Shown: positions 47,297 to 58,149 of the stretch, in pieces
Layout of the letters: each line of letters opens with the position of its first letter
How positions within the stretch are numbered: the first letter of the stretch is position 1
Source of the DNA: Stenopsyche tienmushanensis
Lineage: Eukaryota; Arthropoda; Insecta; Trichoptera; Stenopsychidae
Direction: 5' to 3'
Assembly: GCA_008973525.1 (NCBI GenBank)
Contig: WACJ01000224.1
Location: forward strand, 62,001-126,000
DNA length: 64,000 bases
Notes under the pieces: generated by a model
What the model was told of the DNA's origin: nothing
The model's database searches: none
The model's input: the letters and a program-made list of their open reading frames with translations, nothing else
Program-made: the position numbers and the translations under genes

Positions 47297-47704
47297 GGCT
47301 AAATGATGACGATACATCAGAAAAGCTCTATTCACAAAAACGTTCAATCGGCGCACAGAATGAAGTCGATATCCAATTTCTATCATTCTACAAAAAAAAA
47401 TTATTCAGTTAAAATCGTTTTTTTTTTCGAATATTGTTCATCAAATATTGTGCATTTATTAAATTTCGTGTGAACATTGATTAAGTTAATTTATAGAGTT
47501 TTTCCATGATCACAGGTGAACGACGTGGCGCAAACGGATTAATATTATAATATAGCGCCGTGTCAGCCACTCTGTCGGTCACCCTGTTTGTGTGCCGCCT
47601 TTGTGTCGTACGCTTTTCAATAAAGGACACACTTTATATACTGATAATTGGTACGCTAGTGTCGATCTGGCAAATCAGTTATTGCAAAACGTTACTTACA
47701 TGAT

Positions 47705-48000
47705 TGTACGAAATTTGTGAAGACAATTAACAAGAGACCAAGAAAAATATAAATCTAAAACTGTTATCGATTATAATCATACGAAAGGAGCAATTGATCT
47801 CTCAGTTTAATTGATTGCGTATTTCTCGCCCTTGCGAGAAAAAATTGGCTATTAAAAACATGTCCTTAAAGCAAAAGAAGGTTCGGCTAGAACCTCTAGA
47901 AAATCATGCAAAGGTTGTTACTCTGACAACGCGAAACTACATGACAAAAACTGTCCAAATGAAAAAAAAAATATTTGTCAAAAATACATATTCTTTCACT
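47705..48000 (+). pseudogene. piggyBac transposase C-terminal fragment
   Basis: Plus-strand reading with frameshifts gives VIDYNHTKGAIDLSV followed by LIAYFSPLR, the block around the third catalytic Asp of piggyBac transposases. After it comes a Cys-rich stretch (SCKGCYSDNAKLHDKNCPN) that fits the start of the C-terminal zinc-binding domain. Stops and a frameshift show it is dead. It differs in sequence from the copies at 1125-2060 and 42789-44125, so it belongs to a different piggyBac lineage. Element ends were not found. Confidence 0.78.
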
Positions 48001-48600
48001 CGTTGTTTTTATTTTTTCCTCCTTACTTCACTTTAAAGTTTTAATTTTATTAACGTGTTAATTAAATGAAAAGATATTGACTAGATACTTATTGACTGGA
48101 GCTTTCAATCTGGACGTTTGTAGTAAATAATACTAGTAATCAAATAAAAATCTGGAAGTTCTAGTGTAGGTACATAGCAAATATATAGGAAGATATAAAC
48201 TATATAAAAAGCATTATGATGATTTAAGATTGCAATCTGAAATTTGTGTTGATACCAAATTTTATCGATTTATCAGGATGAACATATAGAATTTTTTTTA
48301 GTATTACTAGATGATTACAATCAAACTTAATCTGCATAAGAAAGCTTTTTTACTGTTCCGGTAGTATGTCTGCTCTCAGCCACCACAACAATAAACCATA
48401 TGAATTTTAACTCTATTCATTCATGTATCAGTTTATAAATTCTCTAAATAGGGTCTAAGTGACCTTATCACGAACCAAAACATTGCCCCGACTTATGTAG
48501 ATCCACACTCGCCATGCAAAACACCGTGGCGAGTCAGTCGCATTTTGAGAGTTAAGAAATCGACAAGCTTCGAAGATACTTCGCAGATAGAAGATACTTC

Positions 48601-48648
48601 GACCCCCTCTTGACTACTTTTTTTTTGCGGACAGTTTAAGAACCGCTG
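48601..48648 (-). repeat. Terminal fragment of Buster-type hAT MITE
   Basis: GACCCCCTCTTGA, then GCGGAC and the terminus AGTTTAAGAACCGCTG match the end of the element at 46970-47296. Confidence 0.7.
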
Positions 48649-48910
48649 GTCTAAACATACAACTAATGTTCAATAAAGAATTGATAAATCTTGTTTATCC
48701 TTCATAATCTTGCATGTTATGCATCAGCACTCTTTCAATGGAAATTAATTCCGACCAGTACGACACCCATGTCCAAATTTAATACGTTCGCAATGGGTTA
48801 AACTAACCAAATCAAATTGATTTTAGATTAAATAAATTATGCTTTTTAATGGAAACTACGTGTTTGTTTTGCCTGCCAATTTGATGGATATAAGTAAAGT
48901 TAGTTATCAA

Positions 48911-49203
48911 CCCCTTAAATATGCAAGACACAGAGTTGTGTCCGAGTTCCAGTATCTTGCGTACATCGTACGATATAGACCATTTACCGAAATTTATCGA
49001 CTAATAACGATATGTGAATGATATAATTAATCGATTTCAAGTGTATTATTTATGTTTACTTGAATAATTTCGATTGTTTATTTATATACAAGCTTCATAC
49101 ACGCTACGACGGTCCTGATGTACAAGTGGATGTATAAGTGGCGGATATACAAATATAGCATGTAAGTTTATGATGATTTAAAATTAGCTCATCACACATA
49201 GGG
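48911..49203 (-). mobile_element. Family A piggyBac-like MITE, short form (copy A6)
   Basis: It is a nearly complete short copy in reverse orientation: one end CCCCTTAAATATGCAAGAC at 48911, the other CCCTATGTGTGATGAGC read from 49203. It is followed by TTAA (49204-49207) and preceded by TCAA, a decayed TTAA. Element B is absent. Confidence 0.82.
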
Positions 49204-49207
49204 TTAA

Positions 49208-50998
49208 TTCCCTTCAATTGCCATTTTTGCATTGGCATCACGAGAAAAATCTTCTGCATCGCGTTGTGCTATCTTAATCGTTCATATTAGCACTAAAATG
49301 CATTATGGACAGGGAATGCGTAATTTTGTATCTTTGATATAGCCATTGGTGATATAATACAAGAATTCCTCGCTGGGTAATTGGTCAAAATTATATGAAA
49401 GTCGCATTGTGCTATTCAACATTGTAATACAAAAATGAATGGTTAGAGGCATTGTTTTTGATCCGAAACAAGTGGCTTGGTCGATGAAAAGAATTGGTAC
49501 AGCATAGCATTGGCATGCATGCGGGGATGGTGCATGCTGCATCGTGGAGAGCGAGAGTGGTGTAGATGCATTGGTGTAGGTGTACTACAATGATTGCAGT
49601 GCCGGCTTCGCCCCGGGCGGAGCTGCTTCACTTCAGGTGCATTCAACCGATGACGGCAACGCTCGATTTTGATCGACAAATTCTTTTCGGCTCGAAGCAA
49701 GTAGATGGAACGTCCAAATCCTGTTTTAGAACAGGACGATGCTCATTTTTATGCTCCTTCGTTTGAATCAACTCCTCTAGAATGAGCACGAGACTCGATG
49801 CGGTGTGATTTGGTGGCGCGCTTCATAAGAGACAATTATTCTTGAGCGATAAAATCTTGTAGTTATTTGAATCCTCCTCATAAAAAAATGATTTCATCCC
49901 TGAATATCTTTTGAAAAAATATACAAAATAATATATATATTAACAAATGATGCATCCGATTTAATTTGACAAATGTTTAATAGAGCTTTTATTATTAATA
50001 TATTCAACAATAATATTTACTAACATTCATACATGCTTAAAAAATTGATCGATTTGAGGAAGCATTTCATTTTAAAAGGAGAGCACTCATGTCAACAACG
50101 GCATATCAAAAGAATAGCAATCGTTCGCTTAAAAATTGGTGTCAAATTTCTGATGTTGACAAGGAAGACTTGTCAAGCAATTGGTCAGCTAATGAGCTGA
50201 TGACAGCCCCTGCAAGAACGTCCCGCGTCTGTACGCACGTAACAGTTTGTACGGCGGCGGCGGGTAGACGACTAGGAAGGTAGATACGTATTTCAGCGGC
50301 GGATAACCTTTTGACAGATGATTTGGATGCTGCAGATTGACATAGTCTATCAAATATTTGACATTGCTTATATATAATTAACCGAAGACTTATTCAATGA
50401 GACCAAATACCAACCGCATCATAGAATGCGCATACCGGCTTCCACAAATATTTACACAGTCTAAGCGCATTCTCGTGCAATCAAATATTAAAAATAATCA
50501 TTCCATCCATCGTCTCTCCAGATGATCTATTTTAGGATCAATAGGTTCAGATCAAATATAACACTCATTGAATATGTTTACTTGCTCTAAATCGCTTAAT
50601 TTACAGCTTGCATTGCGATTCGTCAGCTATTTTTATTGTTTGAACACGCCATGCAAATATCGGCCGCTAATACAATTTCTGCAATCGAAATAGCACGAAA
50701 CACTGTTTGCTTCCGATTTAACAGAGGAAATATTAAGGGATATGGAATATTTAGGTCGCACGATGCAAGACGCTAAATTTTGCATCCAATTTGTGGCAAT
50801 AGCGATTCAAATGGTATGCTAAAATTAACAGAGTGTACTCGAACACAAATTCTTCCAATATGAGTATTTGATCTATTAGAAGATCTATTTTAACGCATCT
50901 CTGATCCAATAAATTTGTGGTGAATTTTATGATCAAATATGATTGCAACAATTTAAAAACAATGTTAATTTCGCAACATGCTAATGTTTCATCCTTAA
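49208..50998. other. Non-coding stretch with a moderately GC-rich patch
   Basis: Around 49490-49700 the sequence is GC-richer and has overlapping short frames on both strands without domains. The remainder is AT-rich. No gene or repeat is recognised. Confidence 0.35.
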
Positions 50999-51181
50999 CC
51001 TCTATGGGAGTACTATCGAAGGGTCTTCGATATGACCTTCACTATTCAGAAAGAGCACTCTTGTGCATTGAAGCTCCGAGGCGGACAGAGACAGAGAGAA
51101 CTTAGCGCAGTTCTTAGGTTGTTTGTTTACGCAAAGAAACGACCGAATATTGTGTGTTATCGAGAGTGTTTGTTTATTTAA
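50999..51181 (-). mobile_element. Family A fragment (copy A7) with possible start of element B
   Basis: TTAA at 50995-50998 precedes CCTCTATGGGAGTAC. The interior carries the family blocks ATTCAGAAAGAGCACTCTTG and GACCGAATATTGTGTGTTATC. At 51178-51181 a TTAA is followed by CTGCTCGCTGTTCTTTGCTG, which resembles the right end of element B. The rest is missing. Confidence 0.65.
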
Positions 51182-51205
51182 CTGCTCGCTGTTCTTTGCT
51201 GCGTG

Positions 51206-53797
51206 TTGAATGAGTCTTTGTCCAATTATCGTTTCCTTCTAAAGGAGGAGCAAATGAATCGATTTTTTGTGTATTGTTTATGCAAAAAAATGAAGTGCTC
51301 TTGTAGCCATCAAGTGTTCATTTATAATTGACTCTGCCTCGAATTGAAGATTGTCTTGCGCTGATAGGAGCTGACAGAAAGTAATCGGTGTAAAGCGATT
51401 ATGACATCAACGACTTCATCGATTTTAAATTTGCTCACTAACGAAAAGGTTAATAAATATCATCTGACTATATCATATTATAATTCGGCTTTAATTAATT
51501 TCCTTTATTAAATATTATTACGGAAAGATAAACGACACTTTTAATTAAAATGATATGTTTGTACAATGCCAGGAATAAAATGTGTCATTCAATTGAAAAT
51601 GTGTTTACTTTTTGTGTGTGATCTTTTTGTTTCTACTGGAAAGAGCTTTCTGGAATGCAAAGAGTCCAATCACTCCTTTCCTCGCCAGGATAGGGTGACA
51701 TACGTGACGCTTAAGTGCATCTCATCGTTGATTAGGAGGGCGAATTTCCTAAAAAAGAGAGCCTTTCTATCCTTGAATGGACGGATATACATTTATGCAG
51801 TAGAAATGATATTGAGATGCATTTCTACTGATATCATAAAATTGACATGATCGTCTCAATAAAAATATTTATCTACATTCTTGGTCAAATTTTAACATGA
51901 CAAACAATGCTTCTAAGCAAAGTAGAATGCGCGATACGCGCAGTAGAAGTATATATATTTTTTTGCTTTTAGAAGTTGATTTTATACTATTTGTAAATAG
52001 AAATTGTAAACTAAAATATATTTGTGTAATACTTAATAAAATAAGCAAATTACTGGTCGAGTGGGCGCCGCAGAACAAGTGCGTAGGTTGTCTATGATAT
52101 ATGCGATGGAGACGTATGATATTTCAATTTTTGTGACGTTCATGCCAATTTTTCCCATATGTTCCATTTGAAAAAACTTCGAAGAATTGTTTATTATATT
52201 TACATTTTGTTTAATATGAAATAATTTCTTCAGAATATGCTGTTCTATAAAACAGTAGATTGATATCTGGTATTCTCATTACGTTTTTTATGTAAAATAG
52301 TTACAAATAGATAATGTTAAGTTACTAGTTCTTTGTTATATTGTTTGTGGCTTTGTGTGGTGATAATAATTACAGAGGATCGAATGTGATAAAATAACTA
52401 GTTTTAATATATTATATATTGAGTCACATTTCTATGGTTGACGACCCCATGACGTGGTGGTATGTGGCGGTGGCTTGAGAAGAGTCGACCGCGACCTTGA
52501 GCTACAGAGACCGACCCACTGCCTGAGCATCGCAGACAAAAATGCGCACCGTGCGTTATTTTGACTCTCAAAATGAACGTGCAGTGTTAACAGTGAACAC
52601 GCTAAGCCACCAAAACACCCCATACACCACCCTGCTCAACAGCCATCCTCACCTTCCTACACAGTTCCGCATTCGTCATTAACGCACAAGTACTTCACAA
52701 GGCCATTAATAAATGACATCGTCCAAGCACAATTAAATATATAATGAAATTCACATATTAGCAATTCCATTGATTATATGCATATTTCTTACGTTTTGAA
52801 AAACAAAAGTTCAGCGAAATGCATTGTTCGTGACATTCAATTTAAATACAACTTGTGGAAAATCTTCCCATTTAACGAAAACGATAAACGTTCTAAGATT
52901 CCTTTTCCCTGCCATTTTTCCATTGCGGTAACATTCTGATAATATGTTTTGCTATGCACGTATCACATGCCGACAATGTAATGGACATGAATTTCAAATA
53001 GAAATGCTTGATGCATGTTGCATTGCATTTTTCCATGATGCACATTACTACACCGCATGAAATTGTCCAATTTCGACATGAACAACTTCATTGAGTCACA
53101 ATGACTTCCGACAGTGTAAAAAATCAAATCTATTAACACATTAACCGCGAGGAAAATTTGCCGACGTCTAGCGCAGGTATCGTTTTGATGTTGCGCGTAA
53201 AAACTGAATATTTACGTAAAACAAAACCATATTTAAATATATATTCAAAAAAAGCTATTCATTCGTGTAAGTATTTCACCATTTGAGTATAGATATTGAA
53301 AGTTTAAAAAAAACCGATCAATTACTAACCTTTGCTTTTCACACATGGTTAAGTTTTCAAACACAAAAAATAGAGTAAGTCTGAATTGAAACGATCGATC
53401 TGAAATTGTAATTTTTCATGTTCAACTCGTTAAGGCAATTGATCATCAGTTCTAATGAACTTCTTACGTAGAAGTTTTTCCAGGGATATGTCGATTTTTT
53501 TAAAAATAGCATTTCACACTTGGTTAAAGCAGGATAAATTAATAATATCGGCTTGATTAAGACAAACCCTCTATTAATTTGTTAAAAGGTTTAGTATCGA
53601 ATTTCCTAGCTATCGTAGTTTCATTGACCTAGTTGATTTCAGGACCCGAAAGATCAATATTTTGGTGTTTGCATTACCTTGTTATCTTTCATATATGAAA
53701 TAACTATCAAATAAAATAACGATTTATTCAAATAATATATATTTTTTAATCATTAATTTAAGTATAATCAAGTTTATGCAACAAATCAAGATTCCTA
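51206..53797. other. Mostly AT-rich non-coding stretch
   Basis: A GC-richer block at about 52430-52700 has a 63-codon minus-strand frame without a domain. A 94-codon open frame at 51566-51850 has no recognisable family. No transposon end is recognised. Confidence 0.35.
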
Positions 53798-54178
53798 TCT
53801 AATATATAAAAAAATAATCTCTTTGTTAGTATGTAATGCGCTGTCATACTGTTATTCAGATTGCGATAAAACGTCCACTTATTGCTAAGGATTGCGCGAG
53901 TAGCATAGGTATAGCCTAATATATAAAAATCAATGTTTGTTTGTCCGTATTTAATGCGCTTCTATACCGTTCATCCGATTGCAATAAAACTTTATCAATT
54001 TACTGTTTACATGCTTAAATCGGTCTTCGAGAAGATAGCGAGTGTGCATATGCTTTTGGATCCCAGCTCTTCGGTTCGCGCTACACGTGACCTGAAGCAA
54101 TAAACCACGTATTACATTTAGTTTCAAATGATTATTAAGCGCTTATAGCATTGCAACGCATGTCGGGTATTCGCTAGT
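53798..54178 (+). mobile_element. Helitron-like element with duplicated 5' end
   Basis: It starts TCTAATATATAAAAA and ends GCAACGCATGTCGGGTATT...CTAGT, the TC start and CTAG-type end expected of Helitrons. A second start (CCTAATATATAAAAATC) lies inside at about 53916, so the first 118 bp form a truncated head before a complete one. Both heads carry the ATGCGCT..CATAC..TT..TCAGATTGC / CATCCGATTGC block. It is non-autonomous, with no Rep/helicase. Confidence 0.75.
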
Positions 54179-54180
54179 AA

Positions 54181-55204
54181 GCAATAAAAATAAGACGTAT
54201 ACACAATCAAGCTTTTAGTGATTTATTTAGAGCTTATCATATTATGCATTTGATGGTGATCCTCAATTGAAATAATTTATTGTACATCCATATCCTGAAG
54301 CGTAAATAATTAATAATATAATCTTATTGCTGGATGATTATGCAATTCCAAATCATCCCAATTATTTCTTCATGTTCGTCTGAAATTTAAAATTTTCCAG
54401 TACTTAATGCGAGCCTTAAACGATAAATTGCCGATTCGTATGCTGTTGGAGGTTGACGTTATATGATGGCAAGCACGTTTCATTGCTTCGTGGCCGATTA
54501 CAAATTGAATAGCGAGTCGTATTGTGTAGGACGGGCACACAGGTGAACTTGCATGCAACGCTGCATTTGTTGCAATGGATACATGCTGTGCTTTGCGAGA
54601 TGCACCTCTGTTCTTACGCCTCTCCAGCCACAAAATTGATGTATCGAAATCTATTGAATGCTACACTTCTTTAAGATACGCACACATCATCATACCGAAG
54701 ATGAACCAACATTAATATAATATGAAAAGCCACATTTTTGTGAGGGCTTCAAACAAACTAACATTTGCTTGAATGAGATGAAAATATTTTAAATGCAAGT
54801 AGAAGGCGATAGTTAAAAAAAAAAGCCAATGGCAGAATATTGAAATTGGTATTGATGCTATCGGAGACATTTTTCTTTCTTGGAAGATCGCCTCTTTATA
54901 TTATTTCCACAAGTTATAATTGCTTCATAGAAATTCTAAGATTTTGGATAATTAAAAATTTAAATCAACATTTGAGAGAGAATAAATTTTCTTTCATATC
55001 AGGAGTTTGAGACCCAAACTGTTGTAAACAAACTTAATGAATTTCGATAGATGAACAATTTTTCTTAACCAAAATTATATTTAGATTCACTTTTATTTTC
55101 TTTTCAATCTTATTTTGCTTAGAACTATTGTTTGGCACTTATGAGTACTAAAATCTATTTTATTTTTAGAGATTGACATTGAGTAATGTTTGCTATATTT
55201 TTTA
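54181..55204. other. AT-rich non-coding stretch, nothing recognised
   Basis: An 87-codon minus-strand frame (54370-54633) has no recognisable domain. Confidence 0.35.
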
Positions 55205-55589
55205 ATCAGAGTGCAAAGTGCTAACACCAGATAGAGCAGACAATAGAAATTTAAAAGATACCCCTAAATATAGAAGAGCATTTGAAAATTTAATAATGGC
55301 TGGTCGAGTCAGATCCTCTATTAACTATTGAATACTACATGAACTATCCAAAGATAGACAGACATTATGAATTATTAAAACTAGGTGAAACATTTACTGA
55401 AGGTGCTAATTATCGACAATTGGATAGTTTAGACTAGAAGTTGAAAGTTAAACATCCAAGTTTATTTAACAGAAAGTGAATGCAAGTTTTTATCACTACA
55501 ATGCATAAAATTCTAAAATTAAGCTCGAAGATTTTGCTACACCCTCCATATTTACTTACCTCATTCCTTCTGATTATTTTGCTCTAGGT
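55205..55589 (+). pseudogene. Relic of an unidentified protein-coding sequence, part 1
   Basis: With one frameshift (after SINY, about 55327) and two in-frame stops, the plus strand reads as ordinary-looking protein: VLTPDRADNRNLKDTP, KYRRAFENLIMAGRVRSSIN, then EYYMNYPKIDRHYELLKLGE, GANYRQLDSLD and KLKVKHPSLFNRK, ending LIPSDYFALG. The amino-acid mix is not that of chance AT-rich DNA. The frame at 55549-55589 is cut by the hAT element at 55590 and resumes in the same frame beyond it (56803) as PWNMHSNN. I do not recognise the family; it could be an exon relic of a host gene, a processed copy, or an older mobile element. Its start is undefined, though a TTTTTTAATCAG acceptor-like string lies just before it. 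Confidence 0.55.
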
Positions 55590-56794
55590 CAGTGGTTCCT
55601 AACCTGGGGGGAATTACCCCCCGAGGGGTAAAACGGCTTTTCTGCGGGGGTAATGACAATATTCATTTTTAGTATTTAGATATAATAACAAAATGACAGA
55701 TGAGCGTCATATAGCTTGCACTCTCTTCCAAGAAGTCTCTCACTGTGTTTTAATGCTTTTCTAGTAATCCTTCTCGCAAGGAGATGGATAAGGAGACTAG
55801 AGATGGAGACGATATAGTTTCAATTTACTCGAGCACTAATTTGCACGTTTCGCATTTGTGACAGTATTTTAAGTGAAATGACTTCTGCTTCTGGAAAAAA
55901 GCGCTAGTATCAAGAAGCATTTCTAGAATGGGGTTTCACGAATATTTTTGACAGGAATATGGAAAAGCCTCAGTGTGTTATGTACTAAAGTTCTTGTTCT
56001 CAGAGAGCATGAAACCGAGCAAATCTAAAAAAAAAAGATTGTATAGAGGGAAAGGGGCGTCTTCCATGATGAGAATACGTTCTGGATTTCCATTAGTCGT
56101 GTTACAATGACTTCTCAAGTTTTGTTTTATCACTGCATGATACGATTTGGCTGTTAAGAAGCTTCCTTCAGATTTACTAAGCGCGTTGAATGACGTAGTA
56201 AAAATTGTGATTAAAATTCGTGGCAGCGTTACGAGTTTCAGATTATTCAAAGTTTTGTACGATGAAGTTGGAGCCAAATTTAATGATCTTTTGTACAGAT
56301 AGAAGTACCCAGGTTGTCAAAAAAAAAAGAATTTTAAACAGGGTTTATGAGCTCCGTGAAGAAATAGGATTGTTTCTCGAAAGCCAGAGAACACAAAAAA
56401 TTAAGTTGTACTCAAAAATAAAAGAAAAATCATTCATCAAAATGCTGATGTAGTTTGCTGATTTTTTCAGTTAAATTAACAGTCTGATGACAAGGAAATA
56501 TGATGAATATCTTGACAGCACAGGATAAAGTTGCTAAAGTGAAACTAAACCTAACATTAAAAAAAACTTGCAAATGCAAAACAATTTTAACTTTAACATT
56601 AACCATCATTAAATTAATCAAAAAAGTATGTTAAAATTGTAATTTCCAATCGTTTTGTGCAATTTCATGATAAATAAAAGCTATTTGTATGTATTATATA
56701 TGTTGTTTTCTTCAACAAAATTTTAAAGGGGGGTAAAATCAGTTTCCCTGATAGGTTATAGGGGTAACGAGACCAAAAAGGTTAGGAAATACTG
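55590..56794 (+). mobile_element. Buster-type hAT element with decayed transposase
   Basis: The 8-bp duplication CTCTAGGT is perfect (55582-55589 and 56795-56802). The ends are CAGTGGTTCCTAACCT and CAGTATTTCCTAACCT. Inside, the plus strand carries a BED-finger-like start (CVMY, FSESMKPSKSK near 55975-56025). It continues with VKKLPSDLLSALNDVVKIV (56150-56210) and SFRLFKVLYDEVGAKFNDLL (56235-56300), then VYELREEIGLFLES and KIKLYSKIKEKSFIKML (56343-56445). This is the order of ZBED5-like Buster transposases. The catalytic C-terminal part is deleted and there are several frameshifts, so it is inactive. The MITE at 10635-10839 is a deletion derivative of the same family. Confidence 0.92.
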
Positions 56795-56802
56795 CTCTAG
56801 GT

Positions 56803-56850
56803 CCATGGAATATGCATAGTAATAATGATGAAAATTTGTAACAGATTTAT
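56803..56850 (+). pseudogene. Relic of the unidentified coding sequence, part 2
   Basis: After removal of the hAT element and one copy of its duplication, the frame from 55589 continues as PWNMHSNNDENL and then stops. This supports a single older sequence that was split by the transposon. Confidence 0.5.
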
Positions 56851-57164
56851 TTCTATTTATAAAGGCATATTTTGATTTTATTTTAAGACACCGGAAAAAT
56901 AAAATAATTTAATAGGAGCATAATTAACATCGATAGCACCCATTTATATTTTTGTGCATAAAGGTTGCAAATAATGAAGAGCTATAGGATATCATATATG
57001 TATATCTATATATCCTTTATATATGATATCCTTGATTTTAACCCCACCTCACGTCCCCTAATTAGTGAAATAAAAAATATTCCAAAATATGAGCTTATTA
57101 AATGAACCCTTAATAATGTATAGCATTTTTAAATTCCAACGTGTTAAACACGTATTATATAATA

Positions 57165-57663
57165 GTAGGTTGACTAAATAGTCCGCAAAATAGTTTTGGT
57201 CGATCGTAAATTGAAGTTGCGTGAGATGGCCGAAACTTTAAAGATATCAAATGGGCGTGTATATACCATTTTGAATTAAAAATTTGTTCATGATAAAGGT
57301 TTGTTCGAAGTGGGTACCGCGTTTGCTTACAGACGACCAAAAACTATGACACGTCGACCATTCAAGATGCTATTTGGAGTTTTTCAGCGCAATAAAAAGA
57401 ATTTTTTCATGCAGTATATGGGCAATGGATGAAACATGTATCCATACACTCCAAAGTCAAATTAGCAGTCAGCTGCTGATCAAAACCGCACAAAACGACC
57501 AAAAACGCAAACATCAACTAGTACGATTTTGGTCTCCATATTTTGTTATTTTAATCATCAATTACCTAGAGAAAGTAAAAACTAATAATAGCGAATATTA
57601 TATGGCGTTATTAGCGTCTTTGACGGGAAAAAAATTGCGAAAAAACGACCCCAAATGAAGAAG
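57165..57663 (+). pseudogene. Decayed mariner transposase
   Basis: It begins GTAGGTTGACTAAATAGTCCGC, a mariner-type terminus, after TA at 57163-57164. Plus-strand reading with frameshifts gives DRKLKLREMAETLKISNGRV, the helix-turn-helix region. It is followed by a WVPR..L-like stretch and FQRNKKNFF, then the first catalytic motif AMDETCIHTLQSQ (57422-57460). INYLEKVKTNNSEYYMALL (57553-57612) is the segment before the second Asp. The C-terminal third, including HDNA and the third Asp, is missing, as is the right terminus. Confidence 0.85.
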
Positions 57664-57739
57664 AAAAATGTAACAAAAATGTGTAACAAATGTTTTTAAT
57701 TTCAAGCACTTCTTTAATATTAAATACATTTTTTTCATC

Positions 57740-58146
57740 ATTATTTGATATTGCCAAATCTGAGCTGGATGATGGCTTTGAATTTGCTGATGAACGTGTC
57801 GCAAGTTGCACGAATTAATTTTGTTTCCAGGAACCATACTTGATGAGAACTCGCATTCAATGTGTCCACATTTAGATTTTTCAATGAATGCTTGTATCTA
57901 AAAACTATGCTTATGTTATTTTCGCAAGTGTAAACAGTAAATTGACAAAGTTTTATCACAATCGGATGAACGGTATGGAAGCGCATTAAATACGGACAAA
58001 CAAACATTATTTTTTATATATTAGGCTATACCTATGTTACTCGCGCAATCCTTAGCAATAAATGGACGAAGCTTTATCGCAATCTGATGAACGATATGGC
58101 TGCGCATTACATACGTTCAAAGGGAAATTAATTTTTATATATTAGA
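57740..58146 (-). mobile_element. Helitron-like element with duplicated 5' end, truncated
   Basis: Read on the minus strand it starts at 58146 with TCTAATATATAAAAATT. It has a second head at about 58022 and the same junction between heads (TTGCTAAGGATTGCGCGAG) as the element at 53798-54178. Further in, an 88-codon open frame runs into sequence without a clear family assignment. The CTAG end is not present. Confidence 0.65.
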
Positions 58147-58149
58147 TTG

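Noticed and set aside
47545..47680. Possible solo LTR with CAATAAAGG signal
   Set aside because: No TG...CA ends with a target duplication could be defined and no second copy is present.
51566..51850. A 94-codon open frame
   Set aside because: It has no domain, signal or neighbouring exon support, and its length is within chance for this composition with no stop.
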